The translations under genes were made by a program, and so were the position numbers. Shown here one piece after another: positions 46,751 to 56,219 of a stretch of DNA of 64,000 nucleotides. The stretch comes from MFD01275-c22 sp963705885 (GTDB lineage Bacteria; Actinomycetota; Actinomycetes; JACCUZ01), in the NCBI GenBank assembly GCA_963705885.1, contig OY970120.1, positions 3,410,001 through 3,474,000 on the forward strand. Direction: 5' to 3'. Under the pieces are notes generated by a model, which saw only the letters and a list, made by a program, of their open reading frames with translations, did no database searches and was not told the origin of the DNA. The number at the start of each line of letters is the position of its first letter. Position 1 is the first letter of the stretch.

Positions 46751-48088
46751 ATGAAGGACATCCTCGAGGCGATCCTGGCGGGAAGCACCTCCGCCGAGGA
46801 GCTCGCGGCGCTGCCGGTTCCCGAGCACTACCGGGGCATCACCGTCCGCCGCGACGAGACCGGCATGTTCGAGGGACGCGCCAGTCGCGACAAGGACCCG
46901 CGCGAGTCGCTGCACCTCGACGAGGTGGCGACCCCCGAGCTGGGCCCGGGAGAGGCGCTGGTGGCGGTCATGGCCAGCGCGATCAACTACAACACCGTCT
47001 GGACCAGCATCTTCGAGCCGGTGTCGACCTTCTCCTTCCTCGAGCGCTACGGCCGGATGTCGCCGCTGTCCAAGCGCCACGACCTGCCCTACCACGTCGT
47101 CGGGTCGGACCTCTCGGGCGTCGTGCTGCGCACCGGTCCCGGTGTGCACACCTGGAAGCCCGGCGACGAGGTGGTCGCGCACTGCCTGTCCGTCGAGCTG
47201 GAGTCCCCCGACGGGCACAACGACACGATGCTCGACCCGGAGCAGCGCATCTGGGGCTTCGAGACCAACTTCGGCGGGCTCGCCGAGCTGGCCCTGGTCA
47301 AGTCCAACCAGCTGATGCCCAAGCCGGCGCACCTGACCTGGGAGGAGGCGGCGAGCCCCGGCCTGGTCAACTCCACGGCCTACCGCCAGCTCGTGTCCCG
47401 CAACGGTGCCGGCATGAAGCAGGGCGACGTCGTGCTGGTCTGGGGGGCGAGCGGGGGCCTGGGGTCCTACGCCACGCAGTTCGCGCTCAACGGCGGCGCA
47501 ACGCCCGTCTGCGTCGTGTCCAGCGAGGAGAAGGCGGCCATCGCCCGCAGCATGGGCGCCGAGCTGGTCATCGACCGCACCGCCGAGGGCTTCCGGTTCT
47601 GGAAGGACGAGACCACCCAGGACCCCAAGGAGTGGCAGCGCTTCGGCAAGCGCATCCGCGAGCTGACCGGCGGCGACGACGTGGACATCGTGCTCGAGCA
47701 CCCCGGCCGCGAGACGTTCGGCGCGAGCGTGTTCGTCGCGCGAAAGGGCGGCACCGTCGTCACCTGCGCGAGCACCAGCGGCTACCTGCACGAGTACGAC
47801 AACAGGTACCTCTGGATGAACCTCAAGCGGATCATCGGCTCGCACTTCGCGAACTACCGCGAGGCCTGGGAGGCCAACCGGCTGGTCAGCCGAGGACGCA
47901 TCCATCCCACGCTCTCGCGCACCTACCGGCTCGAGGACACGGGGCAGGCGGCGCACGACGTGCACCGCAACGTGCACCAGGGCAAGGTGGGCGTGCTGTG
48001 CCTGGCCCCCGAGGAGGGCCTGGGCGTGCGTGACCACGAGCTGCGCGCGCGCCACGAGACGGCGATCAACAGGTTCCGCGACGTCTGA
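46751..48088 (+). CDS. ccr: Crotonyl-CoA carboxylase/reductase
   Basis: Ccr reductively carboxylates crotonyl-CoA to ethylmalonyl-CoA with NADPH and CO2. The 445-residue MDR-family protein has the four CO2-pocket residues at the exact positions I recall for the Kitasatospora enzyme: Asn81 (INYNTVW), Phe170 and Glu171 (IWGFETNF), and His365 (IIGSHFANYREA). It should therefore be a true carboxylase, not a plain enoyl reductase. The NADPH motif WGASGGLGSYATQ is present. ATG at 46751 has GGAGG at 46740-46744. Ethylmalonyl-CoA mutase, its usual neighbour, is not in the window. Confidence 0.95.
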   Translation: MKDILEAILAGSTSAEELAALPVPEHYRGITVRRDETGMFEGRASRDKDPRESLHLDEVATPELGPGEALVAVMASAINYNTVWTSIFEPVSTFSFLERYGRMSPLSKRHDLPYHVVGSDLSGVVLRTGPGVHTWKPGDEVVAHCLSVELESPDGHNDTMLDPEQRIWGFETNFGGLAELALVKSNQLMPKPAHLTWEEAASPGLVNSTAYRQLVSRNGAGMKQGDVVLVWGASGGLGSYATQFALNGGATPVCVVSSEEKAAIARSMGAELVIDRTAEGFRFWKDETTQDPKEWQRFGKRIRELTGGDDVDIVLEHPGRETFGASVFVARKGGTVVTCASTSGYLHEYDNRYLWMNLKRIIGSHFANYREAWEANRLVSRGRIHPTLSRTYRLEDTGQAAHDVHRNVHQGKVGVLCLAPEEGLGVRDHELRARHETAINRFRDV

Positions 48089-48156
48089 GCGGGAGCGTCA
48101 AGGCATGGTCACGGAGCGGGTGCCTGGTCTGACAGAGCGCGCACGGGTCTGACACG

Positions 48157-49638
48157 ATGCGTCCCATGGAGCGGGACTCCTCACAGCAGGCTGACGGGGC
48201 GGACACGGGCCAGGTGGCCGAGCGCGCGCACCGCCTGCTCTTCGCCGCCCAGGCGCAGGCCGACCGGCTGCGCGAGCAGACCGAGCAGCAGGTGGCCGAG
48301 GACCGCGCCGCCTCCGCCGCCCTGCGCCAGGAGGCGCAGCGCCTCCACGACGACATCGCCGAGCGCCACGCCGAGGCGTCCCGGCTCGAGGAGGAGGCGG
48401 TCCGGCGGCGGGCCGACGCCCTCGAGGAGGCCGCGCGGCGGCTCGAGGAGGCCCTGACCGCGACCGAGCGGCAGCGGGCCGACGCCGCCGAGGAGGCCCG
48501 CCAGCTGCTCGGCGACGCCGCCGACCAGGCGGCGCTGGTCGCGTCGGCCGCGGCCACCAACGCCGACGAGCTGGTGGCGCGCGCCCAGCGCGAGGCCGAC
48601 ACCACGCGTGACGTCGCGTCGGCCGACGCCGAGTCGCTGCGCGCGCAGGCCCAGGACCTGCGCGACCGCGCGCAGCACGACGCCGACGAGATCGTGAACG
48701 AGGCGCGCGAGGACGCGGCCCGACGCCGCCGGGAGGCCGAGGAGGAGGCGCAGCACCGCCTCGGGGAGGCCGGCGGCGAGGTGGAGCGGCTCGTCGCCGA
48801 TGCCCGCGCCGAGGTGGAGGCCGTGCTCGCCGACGCGGCCGCCCGCGCCGAGACGACCCTGCGCGAGGCCCAGGAGGACGCCGAGAGCCGCCGCGCGGAG
48901 GTCGCCGGCCTGGCCGGCATCGCCGACGCCGACGCCGAGCACATCCGGCAGTCCGCCCGCACCGAGGCCGACGCGGTGCTGGCCGAGGCGGCCGAGCAGA
49001 CCGCGTGGGCCAAGCGGACCGTGGACGAGCTGCTCGAGGCGGCCACCACCGACGCCGAGCGCATCCGCACCGACGCCCACGCCGAGGCCGCCCGGACGGT
49101 GGGCGACCTGCGCAAGCAGGCCGAGGACCTGCTGACCAGCAGCAAGGCGACCGCGGACCAGCGCCTCGAGGAGGCGCAGGTCCGCGCGGCGGCGGTCGAG
49201 GCGGAGGCCGACCAGGTGCTCGCCCAGGCCCAGGCCGAGGCGGAGCGGCGGCTCAGCGACGCCAGCCACCGGGCGGCACGCACCGTCGAGGACGCGACCG
49301 CCAAGGTGGCCGAGATCGACGCCCGTGCGGGGCGCCGCGAGACGGAGGCCGAGGCCAACGTGAGCGCCCTGCGCGAGCGCGTTGCCGAGCAGGTGGCCAC
49401 GGCGCAGCGGGAGGCCGAGGAAGCGCGACGCGAGGCGCGCGCCGAGGCGGTCCGCATCGTGGCGGACGCTCGCACCGAGGCCGACGAGCTGCGGACCGAG
49501 GCCCACCGTGTGCTCGACGACGCCCGCGAGGAGGTTGCGGCGCTCACGACCCGCCGCGACGAGATCGCGGCGGAGCTCGGGCGGCTCTCGGGCGTCATAG
49601 ACGCCCTCTCCGTCTCGCACGCAGACGTGCCAAGATGA
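48157..49638 (+). CDS. Long coiled-coil protein, Scy-like
   Basis: The 493-residue protein is almost entirely Ala/Glu/Arg-rich coiled coil with many repeats of the kind EAxxxADxxxxxA (for example RAQREADTTRDVASADAE). There is no membrane segment. From memory, Streptomyces keeps scy and filP next to methylmalonyl-CoA epimerase, thiolase and meaB genes, the same order as here, with ccr added. Scy is a polar-growth scaffold of about 1300 residues; this protein is much shorter. A polarity or cytoskeletal role is inferred from synteny and form. ATG at 48157 or 48166 is possible. Confidence 0.78.
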   Translation: MRPMERDSSQQADGADTGQVAERAHRLLFAAQAQADRLREQTEQQVAEDRAASAALRQEAQRLHDDIAERHAEASRLEEEAVRRRADALEEAARRLEEALTATERQRADAAEEARQLLGDAADQAALVASAAATNADELVARAQREADTTRDVASADAESLRAQAQDLRDRAQHDADEIVNEAREDAARRRREAEEEAQHRLGEAGGEVERLVADARAEVEAVLADAAARAETTLREAQEDAESRRAEVAGLAGIADADAEHIRQSARTEADAVLAEAAEQTAWAKRTVDELLEAATTDAERIRTDAHAEAARTVGDLRKQAEDLLTSSKATADQRLEEAQVRAAAVEAEADQVLAQAQAEAERRLSDASHRAARTVEDATAKVAEIDARAGRRETEAEANVSALRERVAEQVATAQREAEEARREARAEAVRIVADARTEADELRTEAHRVLDDAREEVAALTTRRDEIAAELGRLSGVIDALSVSHADVPR

Positions 49639-49672
49639 CCCGGTTCCCCCCTCCGCCCCGAAGGATCCAACG

Positions 49673-50725
49673 ATGACCAACACCCCGTCCGGCCGCGAGA
49701 GCTTCGAGATCGTGCGCCGCGGCTACGACCCCGAGCAGGTCGACCGCCGCCTCGCGGCGATGGCCCGCGAGCTCGACGCGACCGACAAGCGTCGCGCCGA
49801 CCTCGAGCGCCGCGTCGAGGAGCTCCACGTCCAGTCCCAGCAGGCCGGGGAGGGGGCCACCCCGTACTCCGGCTTCGGCGCTCGCCTGGAGCAGATCCTC
49901 GGCCTGGCCGAGGAGGAGGCCAAGGAGCTGCGCTCCGCCGCCGCCGAGGAGGCCGGGCAGCACCGCGCGCTCACCGAGCAGGACGCCGACAAGGTCCGCC
50001 AGGAGGCCGAGCGCTACGCCCAGGAGCGGCGGACCGACGCCGACACCGAGGCGCAGCGGGTGCTCCAGGAGGCCAAGCGCCAGGCCGACCAGCTGCGCGA
50101 CGAGTCCGAGCGCGACGCCAAGGCTCGCCGCGAGGAGGCCGAGGCCCTCTTCGAGCGCAACCGGGCCAAGGCCGCCCAGGCTGCCGCCGACTTCGAGACG
50201 ACCCTCGCCCAGCGTCGCGAGCAGTCCGAGCGCGACTTCACCGAGCAGATGAAGGGTGCCGAGCAGCAGCTGGCCGCGATCACCCAGCGCTCGGAGCAGC
50301 TGCGGCTGGAGGCCGAGAAGCTGCGCGCCGACAGCGACCGGAAGTCCAAGCGCACGATGGACGACGCGGCCCGCCGGGCCGACGACCTCATCGCGGAGGC
50401 CAAGGCGACCGCCGAGCGCATCCGCTCCGAGTCCGAGCGCGAGCTCTCGGCGGCGACACAGCGCCGCGACAGCATCAACTCGCAGCTCACCAACGTCCGC
50501 CAGATGCTCGCGACGCTGACCGGCGCGTCACTGCCCGACCCGCTGGCCGGCGGCGCCTCCGACGGGGCCGACGAGGCCGCACCGGCCGCGGCAGCGGAGG
50601 GGGACGGGACCGCCGAGGAGGCCGCGAAGCCGGGCACCCCGCCGTCGAACGTCGTCGCCAGCGACGACGCCCCCGCCGAGAAGCAGAGCGTGTCCCCGGA
50701 GAAGCCGGCCGAGAGCAAGCACTGA
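49673..50725 (+). CDS. FilP/DivIVA-like coiled-coil protein
   Basis: The 350-residue protein starts with a DivIVA-like segment (FEIVRRGYDPEQVDRRLAAM), a short linker, then a continuous coiled coil from about residue 65 to 280, ending in an acidic/Ala/Pro-rich disordered tail. This arrangement matches FilP/DivIVA-family proteins that form filaments near cell poles in actinobacteria. AAGGA lies about eight bases before the ATG at 49673. It follows the Scy-like gene by 34 bases and precedes the AI-2E permease by 13, suggesting a single transcript. Confidence 0.82.
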   Translation: MTNTPSGRESFEIVRRGYDPEQVDRRLAAMARELDATDKRRADLERRVEELHVQSQQAGEGATPYSGFGARLEQILGLAEEEAKELRSAAAEEAGQHRALTEQDADKVRQEAERYAQERRTDADTEAQRVLQEAKRQADQLRDESERDAKARREEAEALFERNRAKAAQAAADFETTLAQRREQSERDFTEQMKGAEQQLAAITQRSEQLRLEAEKLRADSDRKSKRTMDDAARRADDLIAEAKATAERIRSESERELSAATQRRDSINSQLTNVRQMLATLTGASLPDPLAGGASDGADEAAPAAAAEGDGTAEEAAKPGTPPSNVVASDDAPAEKQSVSPEKPAESKH

Positions 50726-50738
50726 CCGGGCGCCCGGC

Positions 50739-51962
50739 ATGAGCGGGGACGGTCGGGACGGCGGTGACGCCGACGACGGCGGAGCACGCGACCTCCCGGG
50801 CGAGGCAGACCTCGCCCGGGAGGAGGCCCAGGGCGCCCGCCGGGTCGCCGAGGAGGCGCGCGACCTCGCCGAGGACCACCACGACAGCCACCACCACGAG
50901 GGCCACGACCCGCAGTTCGGGCGGCCCGGCCGGCCGCTGCGCCGGGACTCGCCCTTCATGCTCGGCTTCCTCGGCGCTCTCGGCGTGTTCCTGGCCTGGT
51001 TCCTGACCCAGGCGATCGTCGAGGCCCGCGGCGTCATCATCCTGATCGTCGTCTCGCTGTTCCTCGCGGTCGGCCTCAACCCGCTCGTCGAGTGGCTCAT
51101 GACGCGCGGCCTGCGCCGCGGAGCGGCCATCGGCACCGTCTTCCTCGTGGTCATCGCGGCGTTCGTCGGCTTCGGGTTCGCCGTCGTGCCGCCGGTCGTC
51201 GAGCAGACCGACGAGTTCGTCCAGGAGCTGCCCGGCTACCTCGACGACCTCCGCAAGAACGGCACGATCCGCCGCTTCGACAACCAGTACGGCGTCATCG
51301 AGCGCGCCCAGGAGTACGTCACGTCCGACGACCTCGGCAAGCGGCTCTTCGGCGGCCTGGTGGGCGTCGGACGGGTGGTGCTCAACGCCGTCTTCGGTGT
51401 CCTCAGCGTGCTGATCATGACGCTCTACTTCCTGGCCGCGCTGCCCAGCATGAAGCGCCAGGCCTACCGGCTGGTCCCGGCCTCCCGGCGCGAGCGGGTG
51501 ACGCTGCTGGGCGACGAGGTCCTCACCCGGATCGGCGGCTTCGTCAGCGGCGCGTTCACCGTGGCCTTCATCGCCGCCCTGACCTCGTACGCCTTCCTGC
51601 TGGCCGTCGGGCTCCCCTACGCCCTCGCGCTCGCCGTCTTCGTCGGACTGCTCGACCTGATCCCGCTCGTCGGCGCCACCATCGCGGCCGTCGTCGTCTC
51701 GCTGCTGGGCTTCACCGAGTCGGTGACCGCCGGCCTGCTGTGCGTCGCGTTCTACGTCGCCTACCAGCAGTTCGAGAACTACGTGGTCTACCCACGCGTG
51801 ATGCGCCGGGCCGTCGACGTGCCGGCGCCGGTCACCGTCGTCGCGGCGCTGCTCGGCGGGGCGCTGCTCGGCATCGTCGGCGCGCTCATCGCGATCCCTG
51901 TGGCCGCCGCCGTGCTGCTCGTCGTGCGCCAGGTGACGATGCCGCGCATGGACCGGGTCTAG
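50739..51962 (+). CDS. AI-2E family transporter (PerM-like)
   Basis: The 407-residue permease has a long charged N-terminus with a His-rich patch (DHHDSHHHEGHD), then about eight spans in the pattern of the UPF0118/AI-2E exporter family: two N-terminal hairpins, the conserved loop region, and the block LLDLIPLVGATIAAV. Substrates vary; no direct evidence for autoinducer-2 export is visible. The His/Asp-rich N-tail could bind metal. Its stop overlaps the convergent hydrolase stop by four bases. Confidence 0.88.
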   Translation: MSGDGRDGGDADDGGARDLPGEADLAREEAQGARRVAEEARDLAEDHHDSHHHEGHDPQFGRPGRPLRRDSPFMLGFLGALGVFLAWFLTQAIVEARGVIILIVVSLFLAVGLNPLVEWLMTRGLRRGAAIGTVFLVVIAAFVGFGFAVVPPVVEQTDEFVQELPGYLDDLRKNGTIRRFDNQYGVIERAQEYVTSDDLGKRLFGGLVGVGRVVLNAVFGVLSVLIMTLYFLAALPSMKRQAYRLVPASRRERVTLLGDEVLTRIGGFVSGAFTVAFIAALTSYAFLLAVGLPYALALAVFVGLLDLIPLVGATIAAVVVSLLGFTESVTAGLLCVAFYVAYQQFENYVVYPRVMRRAVDVPAPVTVVAALLGGALLGIVGALIAIPVAAAVLLVVRQVTMPRMDRV

Positions 51963-52738
51963 CCCAGGCCCTGCACGAGGTCGCGGACGACGGCGTCGAA
52001 CGCCCCGGGCACCTCGAGGGCCGTGAGGTGGCCCGAGCCGGTCAGCACCTCGAGCCGACCTCGTGGCGACACCTCGAGCATGGCCTCCGCGTCGGCAGCG
52101 GTGGACAGCTCGTCCTCGTCGCCCCGGACGACCAGCAGCGGGACCTCGCTCGCCGCCAGGACGTCACGGTTGTCGGGCCGCGCGGCCATCGCGCGCTGCG
52201 CCCACGCGGCGGCGGCCGGCGGTGCCGCCTCGACGAGGGACCGCACCCGGTCGGCCACTGCGGGCCGGTCGCGGACGGTCGTCGGCCCGCACAGGGCCGG
52301 CAGCACCTCCTCGACCAGCGCGTCCGGGGTGCCCTCGGCGTCGAGCCGGGCAGCGATGCGCTCCCGCTTCTCGCGGGCCGGCGGCGGGTCGGGCGAGGCC
52401 TTCGTGTCGGCGAGGACCAGGGCGCGTACGCGCTCGGGGTGCCGTCGCAGGAAGGCCAGCGCCGCGTAGCCGCCCATCGACAGGCCGCCGAGGACGACGA
52501 CGTCGAGGCCGAGCCGGTCCAGCAGGGCGGCGACGTCGTCGGCCACGCGGTCCAGCGACGGCGGGTCGTCGCCGAGGGCGGAGCCGCCGAACCCGCGCTG
52601 GTCGGGCGTGACGACCCGGCACCGGTCGGCGAGGCTGTCTCGCTGCCCGTCCCACATGGCCGACGAGAGCGGGAACGCGTGCAGCAGCACGAGCGGCGTG
52701 CCGGACCCGGCCTCGCGGGCGTGCAGGTCGACGACCAT
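51959..52738 (-). CDS. Alpha/beta hydrolase
   Basis: The 259-residue protein has the hydrolase fold: oxyanion region LVLLHAFPLSS, the nucleophile in GGLSMGGYAA (Ser87), the acid in VRGDEDELS and His in GSGHLTALE. It resembles 3-oxoadipate enol-lactonase-like and related esterases, but the substrate is not clear. It lies 40 bases downstream of the carbamate kinase gene on the same strand, so it may be carried by the arc transcript. Confidence 0.87.
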   Translation of the reverse strand: MVVDLHAREAGSGTPLVLLHAFPLSSAMWDGQRDSLADRCRVVTPDQRGFGGSALGDDPPSLDRVADDVAALLDRLGLDVVVLGGLSMGGYAALAFLRRHPERVRALVLADTKASPDPPPAREKRERIAARLDAEGTPDALVEEVLPALCGPTTVRDRPAVADRVRSLVEAAPPAAAAWAQRAMAARPDNRDVLAASEVPLLVVRGDEDELSTAADAEAMLEVSPRGRLEVLTGSGHLTALEVPGAFDAVVRDLVQGLG

Positions 52739-52778
52739 GCGTGCACCGTACCCACCCGCTGCCCCGCGGGGCCGGCCG

Positions 52779-53753
52779 TCAGGGTCCGGCCGTCACCGGG
52801 TGCGTCGGGTGCCGGATCCTCAGGTCCGCCGGGCTGCCGTAGTCCCCGGCCGGGGTGATGACGGTGCCGGCCCGACCCTCGATGATCTCGACCGCGTCCT
52901 CGAGCCGTCCGATGGCGGCCATGTCCCCGGTCAGCTCGACGAACCTGCAGACGGCCTCGACCTTCGGACCCATCGACCCGCTCGGGAAGTCCTCCCGACG
53001 GATCGCCGCCGGTGTCGCCCGCAACAGCGGCTCCTCGTCGGGGGTCCCGAAGTGCCGCGAGACGTGCGGCACGTCGGTGAGGATCAGCAGGACGTCCGCG
53101 TCCAGGGCCTGCGCGAGCACCGACGCCGTGAGGTCCTTGTCGACGACCGCCTCGACACCCTGCAACCGCCCCTCCTCGTTGCGGATCACCGGCACGCCGC
53201 CGCCACCGGCGCAGACGACCACCGCGCCGCTGGTGAGCAGGAGCCGGATCAGCCGCGTCTCCACCACGCGCTCCGGCCGCGGGGACCCGACCACCCTCCG
53301 CCAGCCGGGTCCGTCCGGTCGCACCGTCCACCCGCGCTGGGCCGCCAGCCGGCGGGCCGCCTCCTCGTCGTAGACCTCACCGATGAACTTCGTGGGGGCG
53401 TCGAACGCGGGGTCCGCGGAGGACACCAGCGTCTGGTTGATGATCGCGGCGACCTGACGCCCCGGCAGGTGGTTCTGCAGCGACTGGAGCAGCCAGTACC
53501 CGATCATCCCCTGCGTCTGGGCGCCGAGGACGTCGAAGGGGTAGGGGGTGCTCAGGTGCGGGTCCGACGCGCTCTGCAGCGCGAGGACTCCCACCTGCGG
53601 GCCGTTGCCGTGGGTCAGGACCAGCTCGTGCTCCTCGGCCAGGGGCGCGAGCGCGTCGACCGCCCGGGCGACGTTGCGCTGCTGCACCTCGGCGTCGGGC
53701 TTCTGACCTCGCTCCAGCAGGGCGTTGCCGCCGAGCGCGGCGACGATGCGCAC
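52779..53753 (-). CDS. arcC: Carbamate kinase
   Basis: ArcC makes ATP from carbamoyl phosphate in the last step of the arginine deiminase pathway. The 324-residue amino-acid-kinase protein has VAALGGNALLERG at the N-terminus, LTHGNGPQVGVL, VCAGGGGVPVI and VDKDLTASVLA, typical of carbamate kinase. The GTG at 53753 is two bases beyond the OTC stop, so it is coupled. Confidence 0.94.
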   Translation of the reverse strand: MRIVAALGGNALLERGQKPDAEVQQRNVARAVDALAPLAEEHELVLTHGNGPQVGVLALQSASDPHLSTPYPFDVLGAQTQGMIGYWLLQSLQNHLPGRQVAAIINQTLVSSADPAFDAPTKFIGEVYDEEAARRLAAQRGWTVRPDGPGWRRVVGSPRPERVVETRLIRLLLTSGAVVVCAGGGGVPVIRNEEGRLQGVEAVVDKDLTASVLAQALDADVLLILTDVPHVSRHFGTPDEEPLLRATPAAIRREDFPSGSMGPKVEAVCRFVELTGDMAAIGRLEDAVEIIEGRAGTVITPAGDYGSPADLRIRHPTHPVTAGP

Positions 53754-53755
53754 CG

Positions 53756-54757
53756 TCAGCCCGCCAGCGTCCCGACCAGGACGGCCTTGACCGTGTGCAG
53801 GCGGTTCTCGGCCTGGTCGAACACGACGGAGTGCTCGGACTCGAAGACCTCGTCGGTCACCTCCAGCGCGGACATCCCGGTCCTTTCGTAGATCTCGGCG
53901 CCGACCGTGGTGTTGCGGTCGTGGAACGCCGGGAGGCAATGGAGGAACCGGACGTCGGCGTTGCCCGTGGCACGGATCATGTCCATCGAGACCTGGTAGT
54001 CCCGCAGCAGCGCGATCCGCTGGTCCCACACCTCCTTGGGCTCGCCCATGGACACCCACACGTCGGTGTAGATGTAGTCGACGCCCGCGACTCCGGCCCC
54101 GACGTCCTCGGTGTGGCTGATCCGCGCGCCGGTCCCCGCCGCCACCTTCTGCGCCGACTCGACGACGGACGTGGCGTTCCAGAGCTCCTTCGGAGCGACG
54201 ACGCGCACGTCCATGCCCATCAACGCGCCGGCGACGAGCAGGGAGTTGCCGACGTTGTTGCGCGCGTCACCCACGTAGGCGAAGGAGATCTCCTCGTCGG
54301 GCTTCCCGGTGTGCTCGCGCATCGTGAGCATGTCGCAGAGCGTCTGGGTCGGGTGCCATTCGTCGGTGAGGCCGTTCCACACCGGGACCCCGGCGAACCG
54401 GCCCAGCGTCTCGACGCCCTCCTGCGACGAGCCGCGGTACTCGATGCCGTCGTAGTAGCGGCCGAGGACGCGGGCGGTGTCCTTCATCGACTCCTTGTGC
54501 CCGATCTGTGAGCCCGCCGGGTCGAGATAGCTCACCTGGGCGCCCTGGTCGTAGGCCGCCACCTCGAAGGCGCACCGCGTGCGCGTCGAGGTCTTCTCGA
54601 AGATGAGGGCGATGGTACGACCGGCCAGCCGCGGGGTCTCGGCTCCGGCCCGCCTGGCCGCCTTCAGGTCGGCGGCGAGGTCGAGCAGGTGCTTCCACTC
54701 CTCGGGAGTGAAGTCCAGCTCCTTGAGGAAGTTCCGTCCGGTGAGGTCGATCGTCAT
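53756..54757 (-). CDS. arcB: Ornithine carbamoyltransferase (catabolic, ArcB type)
   Basis: The enzyme splits citrulline to ornithine and carbamoyl phosphate here, judged by context. The 333-residue protein has the carbamoyl-phosphate motif STRTRCAFEVA, the HPTQTLCDMLTM loop and the ornithine-binding FLHCLPAFHD. ATG at 54757 (MTIDLTGRNF) fits the family; an upstream reading to 54844 lacks support. It lies 50 bases downstream of arcA and 2 bases before arcC. Confidence 0.94.
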   Translation of the reverse strand: MTIDLTGRNFLKELDFTPEEWKHLLDLAADLKAARRAGAETPRLAGRTIALIFEKTSTRTRCAFEVAAYDQGAQVSYLDPAGSQIGHKESMKDTARVLGRYYDGIEYRGSSQEGVETLGRFAGVPVWNGLTDEWHPTQTLCDMLTMREHTGKPDEEISFAYVGDARNNVGNSLLVAGALMGMDVRVVAPKELWNATSVVESAQKVAAGTGARISHTEDVGAGVAGVDYIYTDVWVSMGEPKEVWDQRIALLRDYQVSMDMIRATGNADVRFLHCLPAFHDRNTTVGAEIYERTGMSALEVTDEVFESEHSVVFDQAENRLHTVKAVLVGTLAG

Positions 54758-54807
54758 CAGTGCGTCCTTGTCTCGGGCCCGGCTCTTGTGGTCCGGGTCA
54801 GACGGTC

Positions 54808-56031
54808 TCAGATCCCGTCCCGCTCGACGGGGCAGGTCATGCACCGGGGTCCGCCTCGCCCGCGGCCGAGCTCGCTGCCCGTGACGGTGACGACCTCCAC
54901 CCCGTGACGGCGCAGATGGGTGTTCGTCGTGACGTTACGCTCGTAGGCCACCACGACGCCCGGCCGCACGGCCAGGACGTTGCAGCCGTCGTCCCACTGC
55001 TCGCGTTCCGCCGAGTGCACGTCCTGGGTCGCGGTGAGCACGTTGACTGCGTCCAGCCCGAGGGCGGAGGCGATGGCCGTGTACATCTGCTCGGGCGGGT
55101 GGTAGGTCGTCCTCAGCTCCTTCTCGGTGTCGCCGGGCTCGATCGTGAAGGCGGGGAGCTGCCCGAGCCCTGCGTACGCCGTGAACGTGTCCTGGTCGAG
55201 CATCGTCAGCACCGTGTCGAGGTGCATGAAGGCGCGGGCCTGAGGCATCTGGAGCGCGACGATGCGGGTCGCCGCGCCGCGGGCGAAGAGCCGGGACGCG
55301 AGCCGCTCGACCCCGGCCGGGGTGGTGCGCTCGCTCATCCCGACCAGGACCGCGCCCCGGCCGAGCACGAGCATGTCGCCGCCCTCGGTCGTCGCGACGC
55401 CGCTCCGGGAGCCCTCCGACCAGTGCTCGAAGCCGCCGTCGGCGAACATCGGGTGCCAGCGGTAGATCGCCTCGTAGTGCAGGGTCTCCCGCATCCGGGC
55501 CTTCTTGCGCATGGAGTTGACCGAGACCCCGCCGTAGATCCAGGCCGACGTGTCACGGGTGAACATGTGGTTCGGCAGCGGAGGCAGCAGCAGCGCGTCG
55601 GAGTCCAGCGCGCGGAACGCCACCGACTTCGGCTCCTCGATGCGTTCGAGCATCTCGCGCTTGGTGACGCCGCCGATGAGCAGTGTGGTGAGCAGCTCCT
55701 CGTCCATCGCGTCGAACGCGTTGCGCAGTGCGTCGACCGCCATCGGCCCGAACACCCGCTCGTCGAACACGCGGTCGAGGATGTAGGCCCGCGCGCGTGG
55801 ATCCCTCACCGTCTCGAGGAGGAGCCCGTGGAAGTGATGGACGACCACACCGAGCTCGCGCAGCGTGTCGGTGAACGCGTCGTGCTCCTGGCGGGCGCGT
55901 TTCACCCAGAGCACGTCGTCGAAGAGGAAGTCCCGGCAGTTGCTCGGGGTCAGCCGCTTCATCTCGAGGTCGGGGCGGTGGACGATCACCTGCCGGAGAC
56001 TCCCTACCTCGGACCCCACGTGGTAGACCAC
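54808..56031 (-). CDS. arcA: Arginine deiminase
   Basis: ArcA converts arginine to citrulline and ammonia. The 407-residue protein keeps the guanidino-modifying fold, with the FTRDTSAWI substrate loop, the EGGDMLVLG segment, the HLDTVLTMLD block and catalytic Cys397 in GGPRCMTCP near the C-terminus. The start is a GTG at 56031. It heads the arcA-arcB-arcC unit and is divergent from a YfcC-type carrier, with 188 bases between the starts. The pathway yields ATP and ammonia under energy or acid stress. Confidence 0.95.
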   Translation of the reverse strand: MVYHVGSEVGSLRQVIVHRPDLEMKRLTPSNCRDFLFDDVLWVKRARQEHDAFTDTLRELGVVVHHFHGLLLETVRDPRARAYILDRVFDERVFGPMAVDALRNAFDAMDEELLTTLLIGGVTKREMLERIEEPKSVAFRALDSDALLLPPLPNHMFTRDTSAWIYGGVSVNSMRKKARMRETLHYEAIYRWHPMFADGGFEHWSEGSRSGVATTEGGDMLVLGRGAVLVGMSERTTPAGVERLASRLFARGAATRIVALQMPQARAFMHLDTVLTMLDQDTFTAYAGLGQLPAFTIEPGDTEKELRTTYHPPEQMYTAIASALGLDAVNVLTATQDVHSAEREQWDDGCNVLAVRPGVVVAYERNVTTNTHLRRHGVEVVTVTGSELGRGRGGPRCMTCPVERDGI

Positions 56032-56219
56032 GGCGCGCTCCTCACCCGGTGCCGGCCGTCGCCGGCGCTGGCGCGAGCATCGCAGCCGGCGCGGGGTCCG
56101 TCTCGGGACCTTCGGCCCCTACCTGGACCACCTCCGGCCCGGTCGCGGGTCCGCGGGTGGCAGTAGACACCTGACCACGTCGCACCAGCGACGGCTGTCC
56201 CCGCGACCGAGGAGCCCGG

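Noticed and set aside
48126..48154. Direct repeat GGTCTGACA (two copies, 20 bases apart) before the Scy-like gene
   Set aside because: Could be promoter or binding repeats, but a nine-base repeat in a short gap is weak evidence and no matching -10 element is clear.
48066..49670. Long Ser/Ala/Arg-rich minus-strand frame opposite the Scy-like gene
   Set aside because: It mirrors the repeated coiled-coil codons of the plus strand (GCC/GAG), giving Ser/Ala repeats; no independent evidence of coding.
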